Shown here: in pieces, positions 8,374 to 17,970 of the stretch
How positions within the stretch are numbered: position 1 is the stretch's first letter
How the letters are laid out: each line of letters starts with the position of its first letter
Assembly (NCBI RefSeq): GCF_902500215.1
Contig: NZ_CABVOU010000027.1
Location: forward strand, 62,001 to 126,000
Reading direction: 5' to 3'
Source: Halomonas lysinitropha
Lineage (GTDB): Bacteria > Pseudomonadota > Gammaproteobacteria > Pseudomonadales > Halomonadaceae
Length of the DNA stretch: 64,000 nucleotides
Notes under the pieces: generated by a model
Told to the model about the DNA's origin: nothing
The model's input: the letters and a program-made list of their open reading frames with translations, nothing else
Databases searched by the model: none
Position numbers and translations under genes: made by a program

Positions 8374-9171
8374 ATGCCCCACATGCAGGACGACACCTTC
8401 CACGACGCTGTCATCGATCGCGATCCCGCCACCGGTCTTTCCAGTGACCCCGCGACCGGTCATCCTCGGCCACCGCGCCGCGAGTTCAAGGCCCGAGGCA
8501 GTTTCGTCTCCCGCTGCGAGGGCTGCAACCTGCCGGTGCTCAACTGCCTGTGCCCCTATCGGGTCACCGCCGAGAGCGAGGCAAAGGTGTGGTTGCTCAC
8601 CCACCCCCTCGAGCATTACAAGCCGACCAACACCGGGCGGCTCATCGTTGACCTCCTGTCCGACACCGAGGTCTTCACCTGGTATCGCACGGTGCCCGAC
8701 GAGCGGCTGCTGGCGCTGCTCGTGGACGAGCGCTACGCACCCTTCGTGATCTTCCCCGACGACCAGCCGGACTATGCCGATAGGGTGGTGGACATGGAGG
8801 CGGTGACGGCGGCAAAAGAGGGGAACAGGACCCCGGTCTTTATCATCCTCGACGGGACCTGGCGGCAGGCACGGCGAATCTTCCGCAAGAGCCCCTATCT
8901 CGACCGGCTACCGGTGCTGCCACTGGCCACGCCGCGGCTGACCCGCTATCGGTTGCGCAAGCCGGCCTCGGCCGAGCACCTTTGCACTGCCGAGGTGGCC
9001 ATTGAGCTTTTGCGCCAGGCCGGAGACGGCGAGGCGGCCGAGCTGCTCGATGACTACTTCGATGCCTTCAACGACAGTTACGCCGCCAGCCGGCGGCACG
9101 AGAAGATCGAGGCACCGACGGCGGCGATGCGGCGCCTGCTGGCGCGCCGGGAAGGCGAAAGAGAGGCCTGA
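8374..9171 (+). CDS. tapT: DTW-domain tRNA-uridine aminocarboxypropyltransferase
   Basis: 265-residue DTW-domain protein. The family transfers the aminocarboxypropyl group of SAM to a uridine of tRNA (acp3U). It carries the N-terminal cysteine cluster CEGCNLPVLNCLC (CxxC followed by CxC) and the signature LDGTWRQARRI, where DGTW replaces the eponymous DTW spacing. An ATG four codons later is an alternative start. It ends exactly where the convergent TraB/GumN gene ends, with no intergenic base. Together with tcdA and truC it adds to a local group of tRNA modifiers. Confidence 0.88.
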   Translation: MPHMQDDTFHDAVIDRDPATGLSSDPATGHPRPPRREFKARGSFVSRCEGCNLPVLNCLCPYRVTAESEAKVWLLTHPLEHYKPTNTGRLIVDLLSDTEVFTWYRTVPDERLLALLVDERYAPFVIFPDDQPDYADRVVDMEAVTAAKEGNRTPVFIILDGTWRQARRIFRKSPYLDRLPVLPLATPRLTRYRLRKPASAEHLCTAEVAIELLRQAGDGEAAELLDDYFDAFNDSYAASRRHEKIEAPTAAMRRLLARREGEREA

Positions 9172-10407
9172 TCAGCCGAACAGGGCCCCGGCGATGCGAA
9201 AGCCGGCGATCCAGGTGCCGGCCGCGGAGCCCAGGGTGGCGGTCAGGAAGACCAGCAGGGTGCGCGAGACCCGGTTGCGCCACCAGCCCTTGAGCTCGGT
9301 GACGTCGTGACGCAGGGTCGAGAAGTCCCGCACCTTGGGCTTGCGCATCCACAGCTCCACCCCGGCGGCAACGAAGCCGGCGCCGATGGTGGGATTGAGC
9401 GACGTGAGCGGGGCGGCGAAGAAGGTCGCCGCTACCGTGACCGGGTGGGCGAGGGCTGCCAGGGTAGCCGCGCCGGAGAGCACGCCGTTGATCAGGAACC
9501 ACTCCCCCACCAGCTGCCAGCCCAACTCGGTGTTGCGCGAAAAGCCGATGGCGAAACCGGTCAGCACCAGTAACGTGACGAGCCAGGGCAACGCCCGCCA
9601 GAGCCGCGATGGCGGCGGGGTGGCTTCCAGGGCCTGGCGCTCCGCGACGGGGTCGGGGGGCAACGGCTGCTCCAGTTGCTCGGCGATGCCCTTCATGTGG
9701 CCGGCGCCGATCACCACCAGCACGTGACGATAGCGTCCCGGGCCGGCGTCCTCGGCCAGGCGCAGTGTCATGTAGCGGTCGCGTTCACTGATCAGTGGTA
9801 GGTAGAGGGACTTCGACTCGGCGGCGAATTCGCTGAAGGTAGACTCCAGGACGTCCCCCTCCTTGAGCCGTTCGATCTCCTCGGCGGAGACCTGCTGGCG
9901 AGACAGTACGCTGCCGAGTAGCCCCGAGAACAGCGAGAAGCGCTGCCACCAGGGCACGTTGTGATAGATGCGCTTGAGGGTGATGCCCACGTCGCGGTCG
10001 ATCAGCAGTAGCGGCAGGCTGGCATCGCGGCTCTCCTCCAGGGCGGCGCGCATCTCCGCCCCGGGCTCGATGCCCGATTGCTCGGCCACGCGCTGCTGGA
10101 AGGCCCCCAGCGCCAGGCTGGCGGCCACCATGCCGGCCTTGCCCTGGCGGAAGATCTGGAACAGGTCCTGTTCGCCCATGGCATCGGGGTTGGTGAGGCT
10201 GTGATGACGCGAGTCGCACAGCTCGATGGCCACGGCGTCGAACTCGCCGGAACGGATCAAGGCGCGCACGTCTGCGGCGCTCTCGGCGGAGACATGGGCC
10301 GTGCCCAGCAGGGTGTAGCGGGTCTCACCAACCTGAACGACCCGGCGCGGGCCGCTGGTAGTGTCGCCCTGGCGGGCGGTGATCACGGAGTCCTGGGAGT
10401 CAGTCAT
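9172..10407 (-). CDS. TraB/GumN family membrane protein
   Basis: 411 residues from the ATG at 10407; an in-frame GTG at 10446 is an alternative and no ribosome binding site settles it. The N-terminal two thirds is a TraB/PrgY domain (LLGTAHVSAESA early, AIELCDSRH, and a later VVIGAGHMKGI), and the C-terminal ~150 residues contain several hydrophobic segments that should anchor it in the membrane. Bacterial relatives act in conjugation pheromone shutdown or are uncharacterised; the TraB/GumN fold resembles a metalloprotease fold. It follows trkH in the same direction but its own role is unknown. Confidence 0.82.
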   Translation of the reverse strand: MTDSQDSVITARQGDTTSGPRRVVQVGETRYTLLGTAHVSAESAADVRALIRSGEFDAVAIELCDSRHHSLTNPDAMGEQDLFQIFRQGKAGMVAASLALGAFQQRVAEQSGIEPGAEMRAALEESRDASLPLLLIDRDVGITLKRIYHNVPWWQRFSLFSGLLGSVLSRQQVSAEEIERLKEGDVLESTFSEFAAESKSLYLPLISERDRYMTLRLAEDAGPGRYRHVLVVIGAGHMKGIAEQLEQPLPPDPVAERQALEATPPPSRLWRALPWLVTLLVLTGFAIGFSRNTELGWQLVGEWFLINGVLSGAATLAALAHPVTVAATFFAAPLTSLNPTIGAGFVAAGVELWMRKPKVRDFSTLRHDVTELKGWWRNRVSRTLLVFLTATLGSAAGTWIAGFRIAGALFG

Positions 10408-10494
10408 GGACGCTCGGGCTGTAGGAGTGAAAAGGCGATTATCCACGAAGCCCGCCGTCGCGCCAAACTCGCCGCGAGGCTTGCATCGGCTTTG

Positions 10495-11943
10495 CTACTT
10501 GCGCCAGAAGGCCGGGGTAAACAGCACCAGCACGGTGAAGATCTCCAGGCGACCGAGCAGCATGGCGATCACCAGAATCCATTTGGCCAGGTCCGGCAGG
10601 TTGCCGTAATGGGCGGAGGCTTCGCCCAGCGCCGGGCCCAGGTTGTTGAGTGCCGAGCCCACCGTGGACCAGGCGGTAACCTGGTCGACCCCGGTGGCCA
10701 TCACGCCCACCAGCATCAGGAAGAACAGCATCACGTAGGCAGAGAAGAAACCCCACACCGCCTGGGCGATGCCGTCCGGCACGCTGACCTTGCCGATCTT
10801 CACCGTGATCACGGCATTGGGGTGGATCAGGCGCGTCACCTCACGCATGCCCTGCTTGAGGATCAGGATGATGCGGATCACCTTCATGCCGCCGCCGGTG
10901 GAGCCCGAGCAGCCGCCGACAAAGGCCGCAACGAACAGCAGGAAGGGCAGGGCGCCGGGCCAGGTGGAGAAGTCCGCCACGGCGAAGCCGGCGGTGGTGG
11001 CCACCGAGACCACCTCGAACAGGCCGTGACGCAGCCCCAGCTCGGTGCCGTAGGTGTCGGTCAGCCAGAGCGAGAGCACCGTGATCACGGTCAGGCCGAG
11101 CAGGAAGAGCATCAGGAAGCGTGCTTCCGGGTCCTGGAAGTAGTGCAGCAGGCTGCGCTGTCTCCAGGCAACGAAGTGCAGGCTGAAGCTGAAGGCCGAG
11201 ATCACCAGGAAGCCGGTGCAGATCAGCTCGATGGCGGCGCTGTCGAAATAGCCGATGCTGGCATCGTGGGTGGAGAAGCCACCGATGGCCACGGTGGAGA
11301 AGCTGTGCCCCAGGGCATCGAACCAGTCCATGCCGGCCGCCATGTAGGCCAGCATGCAGGCAATGGTCAGCGAGGCGTAGATGTACCAGAGTGCCTTGGC
11401 CGTCTCGGTGATGCGCGGGGTCAGTTTGGAGTCCTTCAGCGGGCCCGGGATCTCGGTGCGGTAGAGGGCCATGCCCCCGACGCCCAGGGTCGGCAGGATG
11501 GCGACGGCCAGTACCACGATCCCCATGCCGCCTAGCCATTGCAGCTGCTGGCGGTAGTAGAGGACCGCCTTGGGCAGGAAGTCGATGCCGGTGATCACCG
11601 TGGCGCCGGTGGTGGTCAGGCCCGAGAAGGACTCGAAAACGGCGTCGGTCGGACTCAGGGCCGTGGCGCCAGTGAGCATCAGCGGCAGCGAGCCGAACAG
11701 TCCCAGCACGCTCCAGAACAGCGCGGCGATCAGGAAGCCGTCGCGTGTGCGCAGCTCCTTGCGGGCGTGGCGGTTGGGCAGGTACATCACTGCTCCGGTG
11801 GCCACGGTGATGCCGATGGCGACCGCAAAGGCCTGCCACATGCCGTCGGCAAACAGCAACGAGATCAGGATCGGTGGCACCATGGTCATGCTGAACATCA
11901 TCAGCAACAGGCCCAGGATGCGCAGGATCATGCGCAGGCTCAT
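10495..11943 (-). CDS. trkH: Trk system potassium uptake protein TrkH
   Basis: 482-residue potassium translocating subunit. Four pore-loop repeats are visible: SGLTTTGATVITG, VAIGGFSTHDAS, VATTAGFAVADF and SALNNLGPALG, each flanked by hydrophobic helices. It partners with the NAD/ATP-binding TrkA encoded just upstream (43 bp apart). Potassium accumulation is the first response of halophiles to osmotic upshift, in line with the proposed Halomonadaceae origin, where this protein may be called TrkH or TrkI; the sequence alone does not separate the two. Confidence 0.95.
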   Translation of the reverse strand: MSLRMILRILGLLLMMFSMTMVPPILISLLFADGMWQAFAVAIGITVATGAVMYLPNRHARKELRTRDGFLIAALFWSVLGLFGSLPLMLTGATALSPTDAVFESFSGLTTTGATVITGIDFLPKAVLYYRQQLQWLGGMGIVVLAVAILPTLGVGGMALYRTEIPGPLKDSKLTPRITETAKALWYIYASLTIACMLAYMAAGMDWFDALGHSFSTVAIGGFSTHDASIGYFDSAAIELICTGFLVISAFSFSLHFVAWRQRSLLHYFQDPEARFLMLFLLGLTVITVLSLWLTDTYGTELGLRHGLFEVVSVATTAGFAVADFSTWPGALPFLLFVAAFVGGCSGSTGGGMKVIRIILILKQGMREVTRLIHPNAVITVKIGKVSVPDGIAQAVWGFFSAYVMLFFLMLVGVMATGVDQVTAWSTVGSALNNLGPALGEASAHYGNLPDLAKWILVIAMLLGRLEIFTVLVLFTPAFWRK

Positions 11944-11986
11944 CGGGAGGCTCTCCTCGGGTCGCCGGTGGTCACGCGCCTGGGCA

Positions 11987-13360
11987 TCAGAAGAATGTCA
12001 GCCCGACCTGGAAGAGCCGCTCCACGTCGCGCAGCCGACGCTTGTCGATCACGAACAGGATGACGTGGTCGCCGGACTCCACCACGACGTTGTCATGGGC
12101 GATCAGCACCTCCTTGCCGCGCACCACGGCGCCGATGGTGGTGCCCTGGGGCAGGTCGATCTCGCCGATGGCGCGCCCCACCACCTTGGAGGACTGGGTG
12201 TCGCCGTGGGCGATGGCCTCGATGGCCTCGGCCGCGCCGCGGCGCAGCGAATGGACGTTGACGATGTCGCCGCGCCGCACATGGGTCAGCAGGCTGCCGA
12301 TGGTGGCCTGCTGGGGGGAGATGGCGATGTCGATCTCGCCCCCCTGCACCAGGTCGACATAGGCGGCGTTGTTGATCAGCGTCAACACCTTCTTGGCGCC
12401 CATGCGCTTGGCCAGCATCGACGACATGATGTTGACCTCGTCGTCGTTGGTCAGTGCGCAGAAGATGTCGCAGTCCTCGATGTTCTCCTCCTCCAGCAGC
12501 CGCTTGGCGGTGGCGCTGCCGTGCAGCACCACGGTGCGGTCGAGGCGTTCGGAGAGCTGGGTGCAGCGCTCGAGGCTGTGCTCGATGATCTTGACCTGGT
12601 GGCTGTGCTCGAGGTGTTCGGCGAGTCGCTCGCCGATATTACCCCCACCGGCAATCATTATCCGGCGGAAGTCGCGGTCGAGGCGCCGCAGCTCGCTCAT
12701 TACCGCGCGGATGTCGCGACGGGCGGCGATGAAGAAGACCTCGTCGTCGGCCTCGATCACGGTATCGCCGCGCGGGATGATCGGCCGGTTGCGGCGGTAG
12801 ATGGCGGCGACCCGGGTGTCCACGCTGGGCATGTGGCGACGCAGGAAGCCCAGCTCCTGGCCCACCAGCGGGCCGCCGTAGAAGGCCTTCACCGCCACCA
12901 GCTGCACCAGGCCGCCGGCGAATTCCAGCACCTGGAGGGCGCCGGGGTGTTCGATCAGCCGGCGGATATGGTCGGTGACCACCTGCTCGGGGCTGATCAG
13001 CACGTCGATGGGCACCGCCTCATGGGCGAACAGCCCCTTGCGGGTCAGGTAGGCGGTGGCGCGTACCCGGGCGATCTTGGTCGGCGTGCGGAACAGGGTG
13101 TGGGCCACCTGACAGGCAACCATGTTGACCTCGTCGGTGTTGGTCACCGCGATCAACATGTCGGCGTCTTCGCAGCCGGCCTGGCGCAGCACCATGGGGT
13201 AGGAGCCGGCCCCGACGACCGTGCGGATATCCAGACGGGTATGCAGCTCGCGCAGGCGCTCGCCGTCGGTGTCCACCACCGTGATGTCGTTCTCCTCCCG
13301 GGCCAGGTGCTCGGCCAGGGTACCGCCGACCTGGCCGGCGCCGAGGATGATGATCTTCAT
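11987..13360 (-). CDS. trkA: Trk system regulatory subunit TrkA
   Basis: 457-residue peripheral protein with two tandem RCK units. Rossmann motifs occur at the N-terminus ([13 protein letters not shown], ending VVDTD) and near the middle ([13 protein letters not shown]), each followed by a TrkA-C domain. It gates TrkH in response to NAD(H) or nucleotides. It lies downstream of the rsmB and dodecin genes and directly upstream of trkH, the order seen in many gammaproteobacteria (def-fmt-rsmB-trkA). Confidence 0.96.
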   Translation of the reverse strand: MKIIILGAGQVGGTLAEHLAREENDITVVDTDGERLRELHTRLDIRTVVGAGSYPMVLRQAGCEDADMLIAVTNTDEVNMVACQVAHTLFRTPTKIARVRATAYLTRKGLFAHEAVPIDVLISPEQVVTDHIRRLIEHPGALQVLEFAGGLVQLVAVKAFYGGPLVGQELGFLRRHMPSVDTRVAAIYRRNRPIIPRGDTVIEADDEVFFIAARRDIRAVMSELRRLDRDFRRIMIAGGGNIGERLAEHLEHSHQVKIIEHSLERCTQLSERLDRTVVLHGSATAKRLLEEENIEDCDIFCALTNDDEVNIMSSMLAKRMGAKKVLTLINNAAYVDLVQGGEIDIAISPQQATIGSLLTHVRRGDIVNVHSLRRGAAEAIEAIAHGDTQSSKVVGRAIGEIDLPQGTTIGAVVRGKEVLIAHDNVVVESGDHVILFVIDKRRLRDVERLFQVGLTFF

Positions 13361-13401
13361 GGTCGTTACTGTCCGCTCTGGTCAGACCGCAGGGGTCGAG
13401 G

Positions 13402-13422
13402 GCGGCGCACCTTGTGCGCCGC
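13402..13422. other. perfect hairpin between the dodecin gene and trkA
   Basis: Inverted repeat GCGGCGCAC / GTGCGCCGC, 9-bp arms and a 3-base loop, in the 115-bp gap before trkA. No T-run follows on the minus strand, so it is not a standard terminator. A leader structure or RNA-processing site for trkA is possible. Confidence 0.45.
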
Positions 13423-13475
13423 AACATGACGATACAAGCCTAAACCAGCCGCCATGAGAAGAACAGGTCGGGGTA

Positions 13476-13682
13476 TCAGTCCAGGGTGAACCCGACCTTG
13501 ATGGTGACCTGCCAGTGGGAGACCTGCCCGTCCTCGATGTGGCCGCGTGTCTCCGTGACCTCGAACCAGCGCATGTTGTGCAGGCTATCGTTGGCCTTGG
13601 TCAGGGCGCTCTGGATGGCCTCCTCGATGCTCTTCTCCGAGGAGCCGGTCAGTTCGATGTGCTTGTAGGTGTGGTGGCTCAT
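13476..13682 (-). CDS. dodecin family protein
   Basis: 68-residue protein typical of dodecins, small proteins that assemble into dodecameric flavin-storage shells. The family text is clear: [19 protein letters not shown], then [11 protein letters not shown], ending in the amphipathic strand VTIKVGF. The ATG at 13682 is preceded by GGAGGT. The frame extends upstream into rsmB but only this part is conserved. It sits between rsmB and trkA on the same strand. A role in buffering free FMN or FAD is known for the family and inferred here. Confidence 0.9.
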   Translation of the reverse strand: MSHHTYKHIELTGSSEKSIEEAIQSALTKANDSLHNMRWFEVTETRGHIEDGQVSHWQVTIKVGFTLD

Positions 13683-13717
13683 GGGACCTCCAGCGTCTTG
13701 GAATGAAAAGCCCGCCA

Positions 13718-15070
13718 TCAGGCGGGACGCTTCTCCAGTCTGGCATAGAAGAAGCCATCGTGGCTGTCGGGTTGCGGCAGTAATTGCCGCCCGGCACCCG
13801 AGGGACGGCCCCAGGCCATGCCGGCCAGGGTGCTCGCCACCGCATCCGGCTTGCGGGACAGGAAGCGCTCGATCTGCTCGGCATTCTCCTCGGGCAGCAC
13901 CGAACAGGTGGCATAGAGCAGGGTACCGCCGGGACGCAGCAGCGGCCACAGGTTGTCGAGCAGCCGGGCCTGGAGCTCGGTCAGCTTCGGGATATCCGAA
14001 GGCCGGCGCAACCGCTTGATGTCGGGATGACGGCGGATCACGCCGCTGCCTGAACAGGGGGCATCGAGCAGGATGGCGTCGAAGGGCGTGCCGTCCCACC
14101 AGTCGAGGGTGGTGGCGTCACCCTCGGCGAGGGTGGCGGCAAGGCCCAGCCGCGTCAGGGTGTCCTCGACCCGAGCCAGGCGTGCGGCATCGCTGTCGAT
14201 GGCCTGCAGGTCGATGTCGAACAGTTCCAGCAGGTGGGCGGTCTTGCCGCCGGGTGCGCAGCAGGCGTCCAGTACCCGTGCGCCGGGGCGTGGCGCCAGC
14301 GCCGGGCCAAGCAGCATGGCGGATAGCTGGGCCGACTCGTCCTGGACACTGGCATGTCCCTCGGAGAAGCCAGGCAGGGCATGGACATCGACCGGGGCCT
14401 CGAGGGTGATGCCCTCCGGGGCATGGGAACACAGCCGGCCCTCAAGGCCGGCGGCGATAAGACGGTTCAGGTAGGCCTCGCGATCGCCATGGCGGCGGTT
14501 GATACGCAGCGTCATGGGCCCCGATGTGTTGTTGGCCTCGCAGATGGCGCGCCAGTCGTTGGGCCAGGCCTGGCGCAGGGTCTCGAGCCACCATGGTGGA
14601 TGCAGCAGTGCCACGGCCGAGTCGCGGTCAACCTCGGCCTGCATTTCCGCGCTCTCGCGCTGCAGGCGACGCAGACAGCCGTTGAGCACCCGGGTGGCCC
14701 ACTCCTTGCCCAGCAGACGGGCAGCGCCAGCGGTTTCGCCCACCGCCGCGTGGGCCGGGATGCGCAGGTAGAGGAGCTGATAGATGCCGAGCAGCAACAG
14801 GGCCTGGATGTCGGCATCGCGGGCCTTGAACGGCTTGTCCAGCAGCTTTCCGGCCAGCGCCTCGAGGCGCGGCAGGGTGCGGCAGGTGCCGTAGCAGAGC
14901 GCCTTGAACAGCGCTCGATCACGGGCGACCACCTGATGGTCGTCGAGGCCGGTGAGCGAGCCCTTGCCGGTGATTACCGGGGCCAGGGCGCGGGCCGCGG
15001 CGGCTCGCACGGCCATACCGTTGTCGCGACTGCCTTCCCGGGAGCGGGGCGCGCTGGTTTCCTGGCTCAT
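13718..15070 (-). CDS. rsmB: 16S rRNA (cytosine(967)-C(5))-methyltransferase RsmB
   Basis: 450 residues, with an N-terminal NusB-like RNA-binding domain ([14 protein letters not shown] onward, ~1-150) and a C-terminal Rossmann methyltransferase. The two cysteines used by m5C methyltransferases are in [15 protein letters not shown] and [14 protein letters not shown] binding is at [11 protein letters not shown]. The ATG overlaps the fmt stop by 4 bp, so translation is coupled to fmt, as is usual for the def-fmt-rsmB operon. Confidence 0.97.
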   Translation of the reverse strand: MSQETSAPRSREGSRDNGMAVRAAAARALAPVITGKGSLTGLDDHQVVARDRALFKALCYGTCRTLPRLEALAGKLLDKPFKARDADIQALLLLGIYQLLYLRIPAHAAVGETAGAARLLGKEWATRVLNGCLRRLQRESAEMQAEVDRDSAVALLHPPWWLETLRQAWPNDWRAICEANNTSGPMTLRINRRHGDREAYLNRLIAAGLEGRLCSHAPEGITLEAPVDVHALPGFSEGHASVQDESAQLSAMLLGPALAPRPGARVLDACCAPGGKTAHLLELFDIDLQAIDSDAARLARVEDTLTRLGLAATLAEGDATTLDWWDGTPFDAILLDAPCSGSGVIRRHPDIKRLRRPSDIPKLTELQARLLDNLWPLLRPGGTLLYATCSVLPEENAEQIERFLSRKPDAVASTLAGMAWGRPSGAGRQLLPQPDSHDGFFYARLEKRPA

Positions 15071-16056
15071 GCTGTGGCCTCCTCATCGGTGTGCCCCAGT
15101 CGGATGCCTGGGGCCAGGCGTTCGGCCCGGGCCTTGAGCAGTTCGCTCACCGCCAAGGGCTTGCCGCCGGGCAGCTGGGCGCGGGTCACCTCCAGCACCT
15201 GGTCACCGGCCTCACCGCAGGCGATGCGCAGGGCATCGGCGCCGTGGGCGAGCAGTGTGCCGGGTGGCATCGGGGCCTCGCCCGGGGCGATCGAGGCCGC
15301 TCGTGCCATGAGCAGGCGCAGGCGGTCGTTCCCCAGGGCGCACCAGGCCACCGGCCAGGGATTGAAGGCACGGATTCGGGCCGCAAGCTCGGCGGCCGGG
15401 CGGGTGAAGTCCAGCTCCGCCTCGGCCTTGGAGAGCTTGGCGGCGTAAGTGACTCCCGCCTCGGGCTGGGGAGTGGCGTCGAGCCCCTCGTCGGACAGGG
15501 CATCCAGGGCCTCGACGATAGCTTCTCCGCCGAGGCTTGCCAGCCTGTCGTGGAGTTCGCCCGCGGTGGTGGTGGCGGAGATCGGGGTGCGCCTGATCAG
15601 CAGCATGTCGCCGGTGTCGAGACCGGCGTCCATCTGCATGATGGTCACGCCGCTCTCCTCGTCGCCGGCCTCGATGGCCCGCTGGATGGGAGCGGCACCG
15701 CGCCAGCGCGGCAGCAGTGAAGCGTGCACGTTGAGACAACCCAGCGGGGGGATCTCCAGCACGGCACGGGGCAGGATCAGTCCGTAGGCCACCACCACCA
15801 TGATATCGGCTTCATGGCTTGCCAGTTCGGCCTGACGCTCGGGCACCTTCAGGGATACCGGCTGGCAGATCGGCAGCCCCTGTTCCTGCGCGAGGGCCTT
15901 CACGGGACTCGGTGTCAGCTTGCGGCCGCGGCCGGAGGGCCGGTCAGGCTGGGTGTAGACGGCGACGACATCGTGGCGGCTCGCCAGCAGTGCCGCCAGG
16001 CTCTCGGCGGCGAAGTCGGGGGTGCCGGCGAAGATGAGGCGCAGGGGTCGTGACAT
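15067..16056 (-). CDS. fmt: methionyl-tRNA formyltransferase
   Basis: 329 residues. It formylates initiator Met-tRNA using 10-formyltetrahydrofolate. The N-terminal GTPDFAAESL, the catalytic region NVHASLLPRWRGAAPIQRAI and the C-terminal tRNA-binding domain with IRAFNPWP are all present. It overlaps rsmB by 4 bp and lies 107 bp downstream of def, so the formylation and deformylation genes are grouped as expected. Confidence 0.97.
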   Translation of the reverse strand: MSRPLRLIFAGTPDFAAESLAALLASRHDVVAVYTQPDRPSGRGRKLTPSPVKALAQEQGLPICQPVSLKVPERQAELASHEADIMVVVAYGLILPRAVLEIPPLGCLNVHASLLPRWRGAAPIQRAIEAGDEESGVTIMQMDAGLDTGDMLLIRRTPISATTTAGELHDRLASLGGEAIVEALDALSDEGLDATPQPEAGVTYAAKLSKAEAELDFTRPAAELAARIRAFNPWPVAWCALGNDRLRLLMARAASIAPGEAPMPPGTLLAHGADALRIACGEAGDQVLEVTRAQLPGGKPLAVSELLKARAERLAPGIRLGHTDEEATA

Positions 16057-16163
16057 GTTCAGGGCCTTGCCAGTGGGCGATGCCCCTCATGATAACGGAG
16101 GTGGTCGGAAACGACTAAGACCGGCCTGCTAACGTGAAACGATTGCTCGCGAGGTCCAGGGAT

Positions 16164-16676
16164 TCAGGCGGGCTGCATCTGCCGGTGACGCTTCTGCATC
16201 TTCTTCATCACCCGATCGCGCTTGAGGGTGGAGAGATAGTCGACGAACAGCACCCCCTCCAGGTGATCGTACTCGTGCTGGATGCAGTGGGCGAGCAGGC
16301 CCTCTGCCTCCAGTTCGTAGGGCTGACCGTTACGATCCAGGGCCTTGAGGTGTACCTTCAGGGCGCGGGGGACATCGGCATAGTACTCGGGTATCGACAG
16401 GCAGCCCTCCTGCATCGGCTCACGTTCATCACCGACGGGCGTGAATTCCGGATTGATCAGCACCAGAGGGCTCGACTGGTTATCGCTGACATCCATGACG
16501 ATGACCCGGCGATGGACATCCACCTGGGTGGCGGCCAGTCCGATGCCGCTCGCGTCGTACATGGTCTCGAGCATGTCGTCGACCAGCCGGCGAACCTCGT
16601 CGTCTACCGCCTCGACTGGCTTCGCGATGGTGCGCAGCCGCTCGTCGGGAAATTCGAGGATGGGTAATTTGGCCAT
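16164..16676 (-). CDS. def: peptide deformylase
   Basis: 170-residue metalloenzyme that removes the N-formyl group from nascent proteins. The three family motifs are intact: GIGLAATQV, the metal-binding Cys in EGCLSIPE, and HEYDHLEG with both metal His. It heads the minus-strand def-fmt-rsmB cluster and is divergent from the LysM-protein gene, sharing an AT-rich upstream region of about 170 bp. Confidence 0.97.
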   Translation of the reverse strand: MAKLPILEFPDERLRTIAKPVEAVDDEVRRLVDDMLETMYDASGIGLAATQVDVHRRVIVMDVSDNQSSPLVLINPEFTPVGDEREPMQEGCLSIPEYYADVPRALKVHLKALDRNGQPYELEAEGLLAHCIQHEYDHLEGVLFVDYLSTLKRDRVMKKMQKRHRQMQPA

Positions 16677-16846
16677 GGCGTTGGAATCACCGTTATGCTG
16701 TCATTTACAAGATGACACTATTCTATAAGTACGCGCCCGGGGACGAAACCGACGAGCGTGCATCACATCGATAGTATCAGACTATACTACGTCGTCGTCG
16801 TTCCATGGCGCCAGGCGTGAGGCCAGCAACGCGGGGGAGAGCAGGG
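16677..16846. promoter_or_regulatory. divergent def / LysM-protein intergenic region with palindrome over a -10 box
   Basis: AT-rich 170-bp gap between two divergent genes. On the plus strand a TATACT (16793-16798) is a good -10 candidate, and it is covered by an inverted repeat TAGTAT-6 bp-ATACTA at 16782-16799 that could be an operator. No good -35 is seen for it. On the minus strand TAGAAT near 16720 may serve def. Spacing evidence is weak, so this is a region-level call. Confidence 0.4.
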
Positions 16847-17956
16847 ATGAGACAGACAGGATGCGCAGCGGGGTGGTGCCAGCGGGTGAAGGGGTGGCTC
16901 GGTACCCTGCTGGTGGGCGGGGCCCTGGGCCTTGTCGCTACCTTGGCCCTGGCCCAGGGGCCTTCATGGGAGGACGGCTTGAAGGGCGGTGCCCCGGATC
17001 GCTATACGGTGGTAAAGGGGGATACGCTCTGGGATATCTCCGGCCGATTCCTGCAGCACCCCTGGCAGTGGCCCGAGGTCTGGCAGGTCAACCCGCAGAT
17101 CGAGAACCCGCACCTGATCTATCCCGGCGACGTCGTCTATCTCTATGACTGCAACGGTCGCCCCTGTCTCGGCCTCGAGCGTGGCCAGGGCATGGTCCGG
17201 CTGTCGCCTGAGGTCCGCACCACCCCGCACCGCGAGGCCATCGAGCCGATTCCCCTGGATGCCGTGCGTCACTTCCTGCAACAGCATCGCGTCGTCGACG
17301 ATGCCGAGGCGCTGGACGAGTTGGCCTATGTGATCGCCGGGGATGATGGCCGTCTGGTCAGCGGTGGCGGCGACCGTTTCTATGCCCGAGGCCGCGTCGA
17401 GGGTGGCGGTCGCTTCGGTATCTATCGCGTGGGTGAGCACTACGTCGACAGTGCCAGCGGTGAGTCGCTAGGCCTGGAGCTGGAGAGCGTCGGCCAGGCG
17501 CGCCGCCTGCGTCAGGAGGACGAGATCGCGGTGTTGGAGGTGACCTCCTCCAACCAGGAAGTGCGAAACGACGATATCGTGCTGCCGCTCGAGGATCGCC
17601 AGCTGGTCACCGAGTTCCTGCCCCGTGCCCCCGACCGGGAAGTCGAGGGGCGCATCCTGGCGGTGCCCGGTGGCGTGCGCTTCATCGGCCGCCTGCAGGT
17701 GGTGGCACTCGACCGCGGTCGCCGCGACGGTCTGAAGGCGGGCCACGTGCTGATGGTAGAGCAGCGTGGCGAGCTGGTCGATGACCCGCGCACCGGCGAG
17801 GCGCTGCGCCTGCCCGGCGAGGACGCCGGCCTGGTGATGGTCTTCCGGCCCTACGAGAAGATGAGCTACGGCCTGGTGATGCAGGCCAGTCGCACCCTCT
17901 CCGTAGGTGATCGCATCCACAGCCCGCAGCGTCTGCTGGATACGGCGCTGCGCTAG
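16847..17956 (+). CDS. LysM-domain peptidoglycan-binding protein
   Basis: 369 residues from the ATG at 16847, which follows a purine-rich GGGAGAGCAGGG; an in-frame ATG at 16805 is less likely. A basic and hydrophobic N-terminus (~1-36, ending LALA) looks like a signal peptide. The LysM domain spans ~53-100 (YTVVKGDTLWDISGRF, then NPHLIYPGDVVYL). The remaining ~270 residues form a beta-rich domain seen in proteins encoded next to dprA in gammaproteobacteria. Probably periplasmic and wall-associated; precise function unknown. Confidence 0.88.
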   Translation: MRQTGCAAGWCQRVKGWLGTLLVGGALGLVATLALAQGPSWEDGLKGGAPDRYTVVKGDTLWDISGRFLQHPWQWPEVWQVNPQIENPHLIYPGDVVYLYDCNGRPCLGLERGQGMVRLSPEVRTTPHREAIEPIPLDAVRHFLQQHRVVDDAEALDELAYVIAGDDGRLVSGGGDRFYARGRVEGGGRFGIYRVGEHYVDSASGESLGLELESVGQARRLRQEDEIAVLEVTSSNQEVRNDDIVLPLEDRQLVTEFLPRAPDREVEGRILAVPGGVRFIGRLQVVALDRGRRDGLKAGHVLMVEQRGELVDDPRTGEALRLPGEDAGLVMVFRPYEKMSYGLVMQASRTLSVGDRIHSPQRLLDTALR

Positions 17957-17970
17957 GGCGGGGCGCCACG

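Noticed and set aside
11570..13429. 619-codon plus-strand frame opposite trkA
   Set aside because: No domain visible, His/Gln/Asp-rich; trkA with both RCK motifs is on the other strand.
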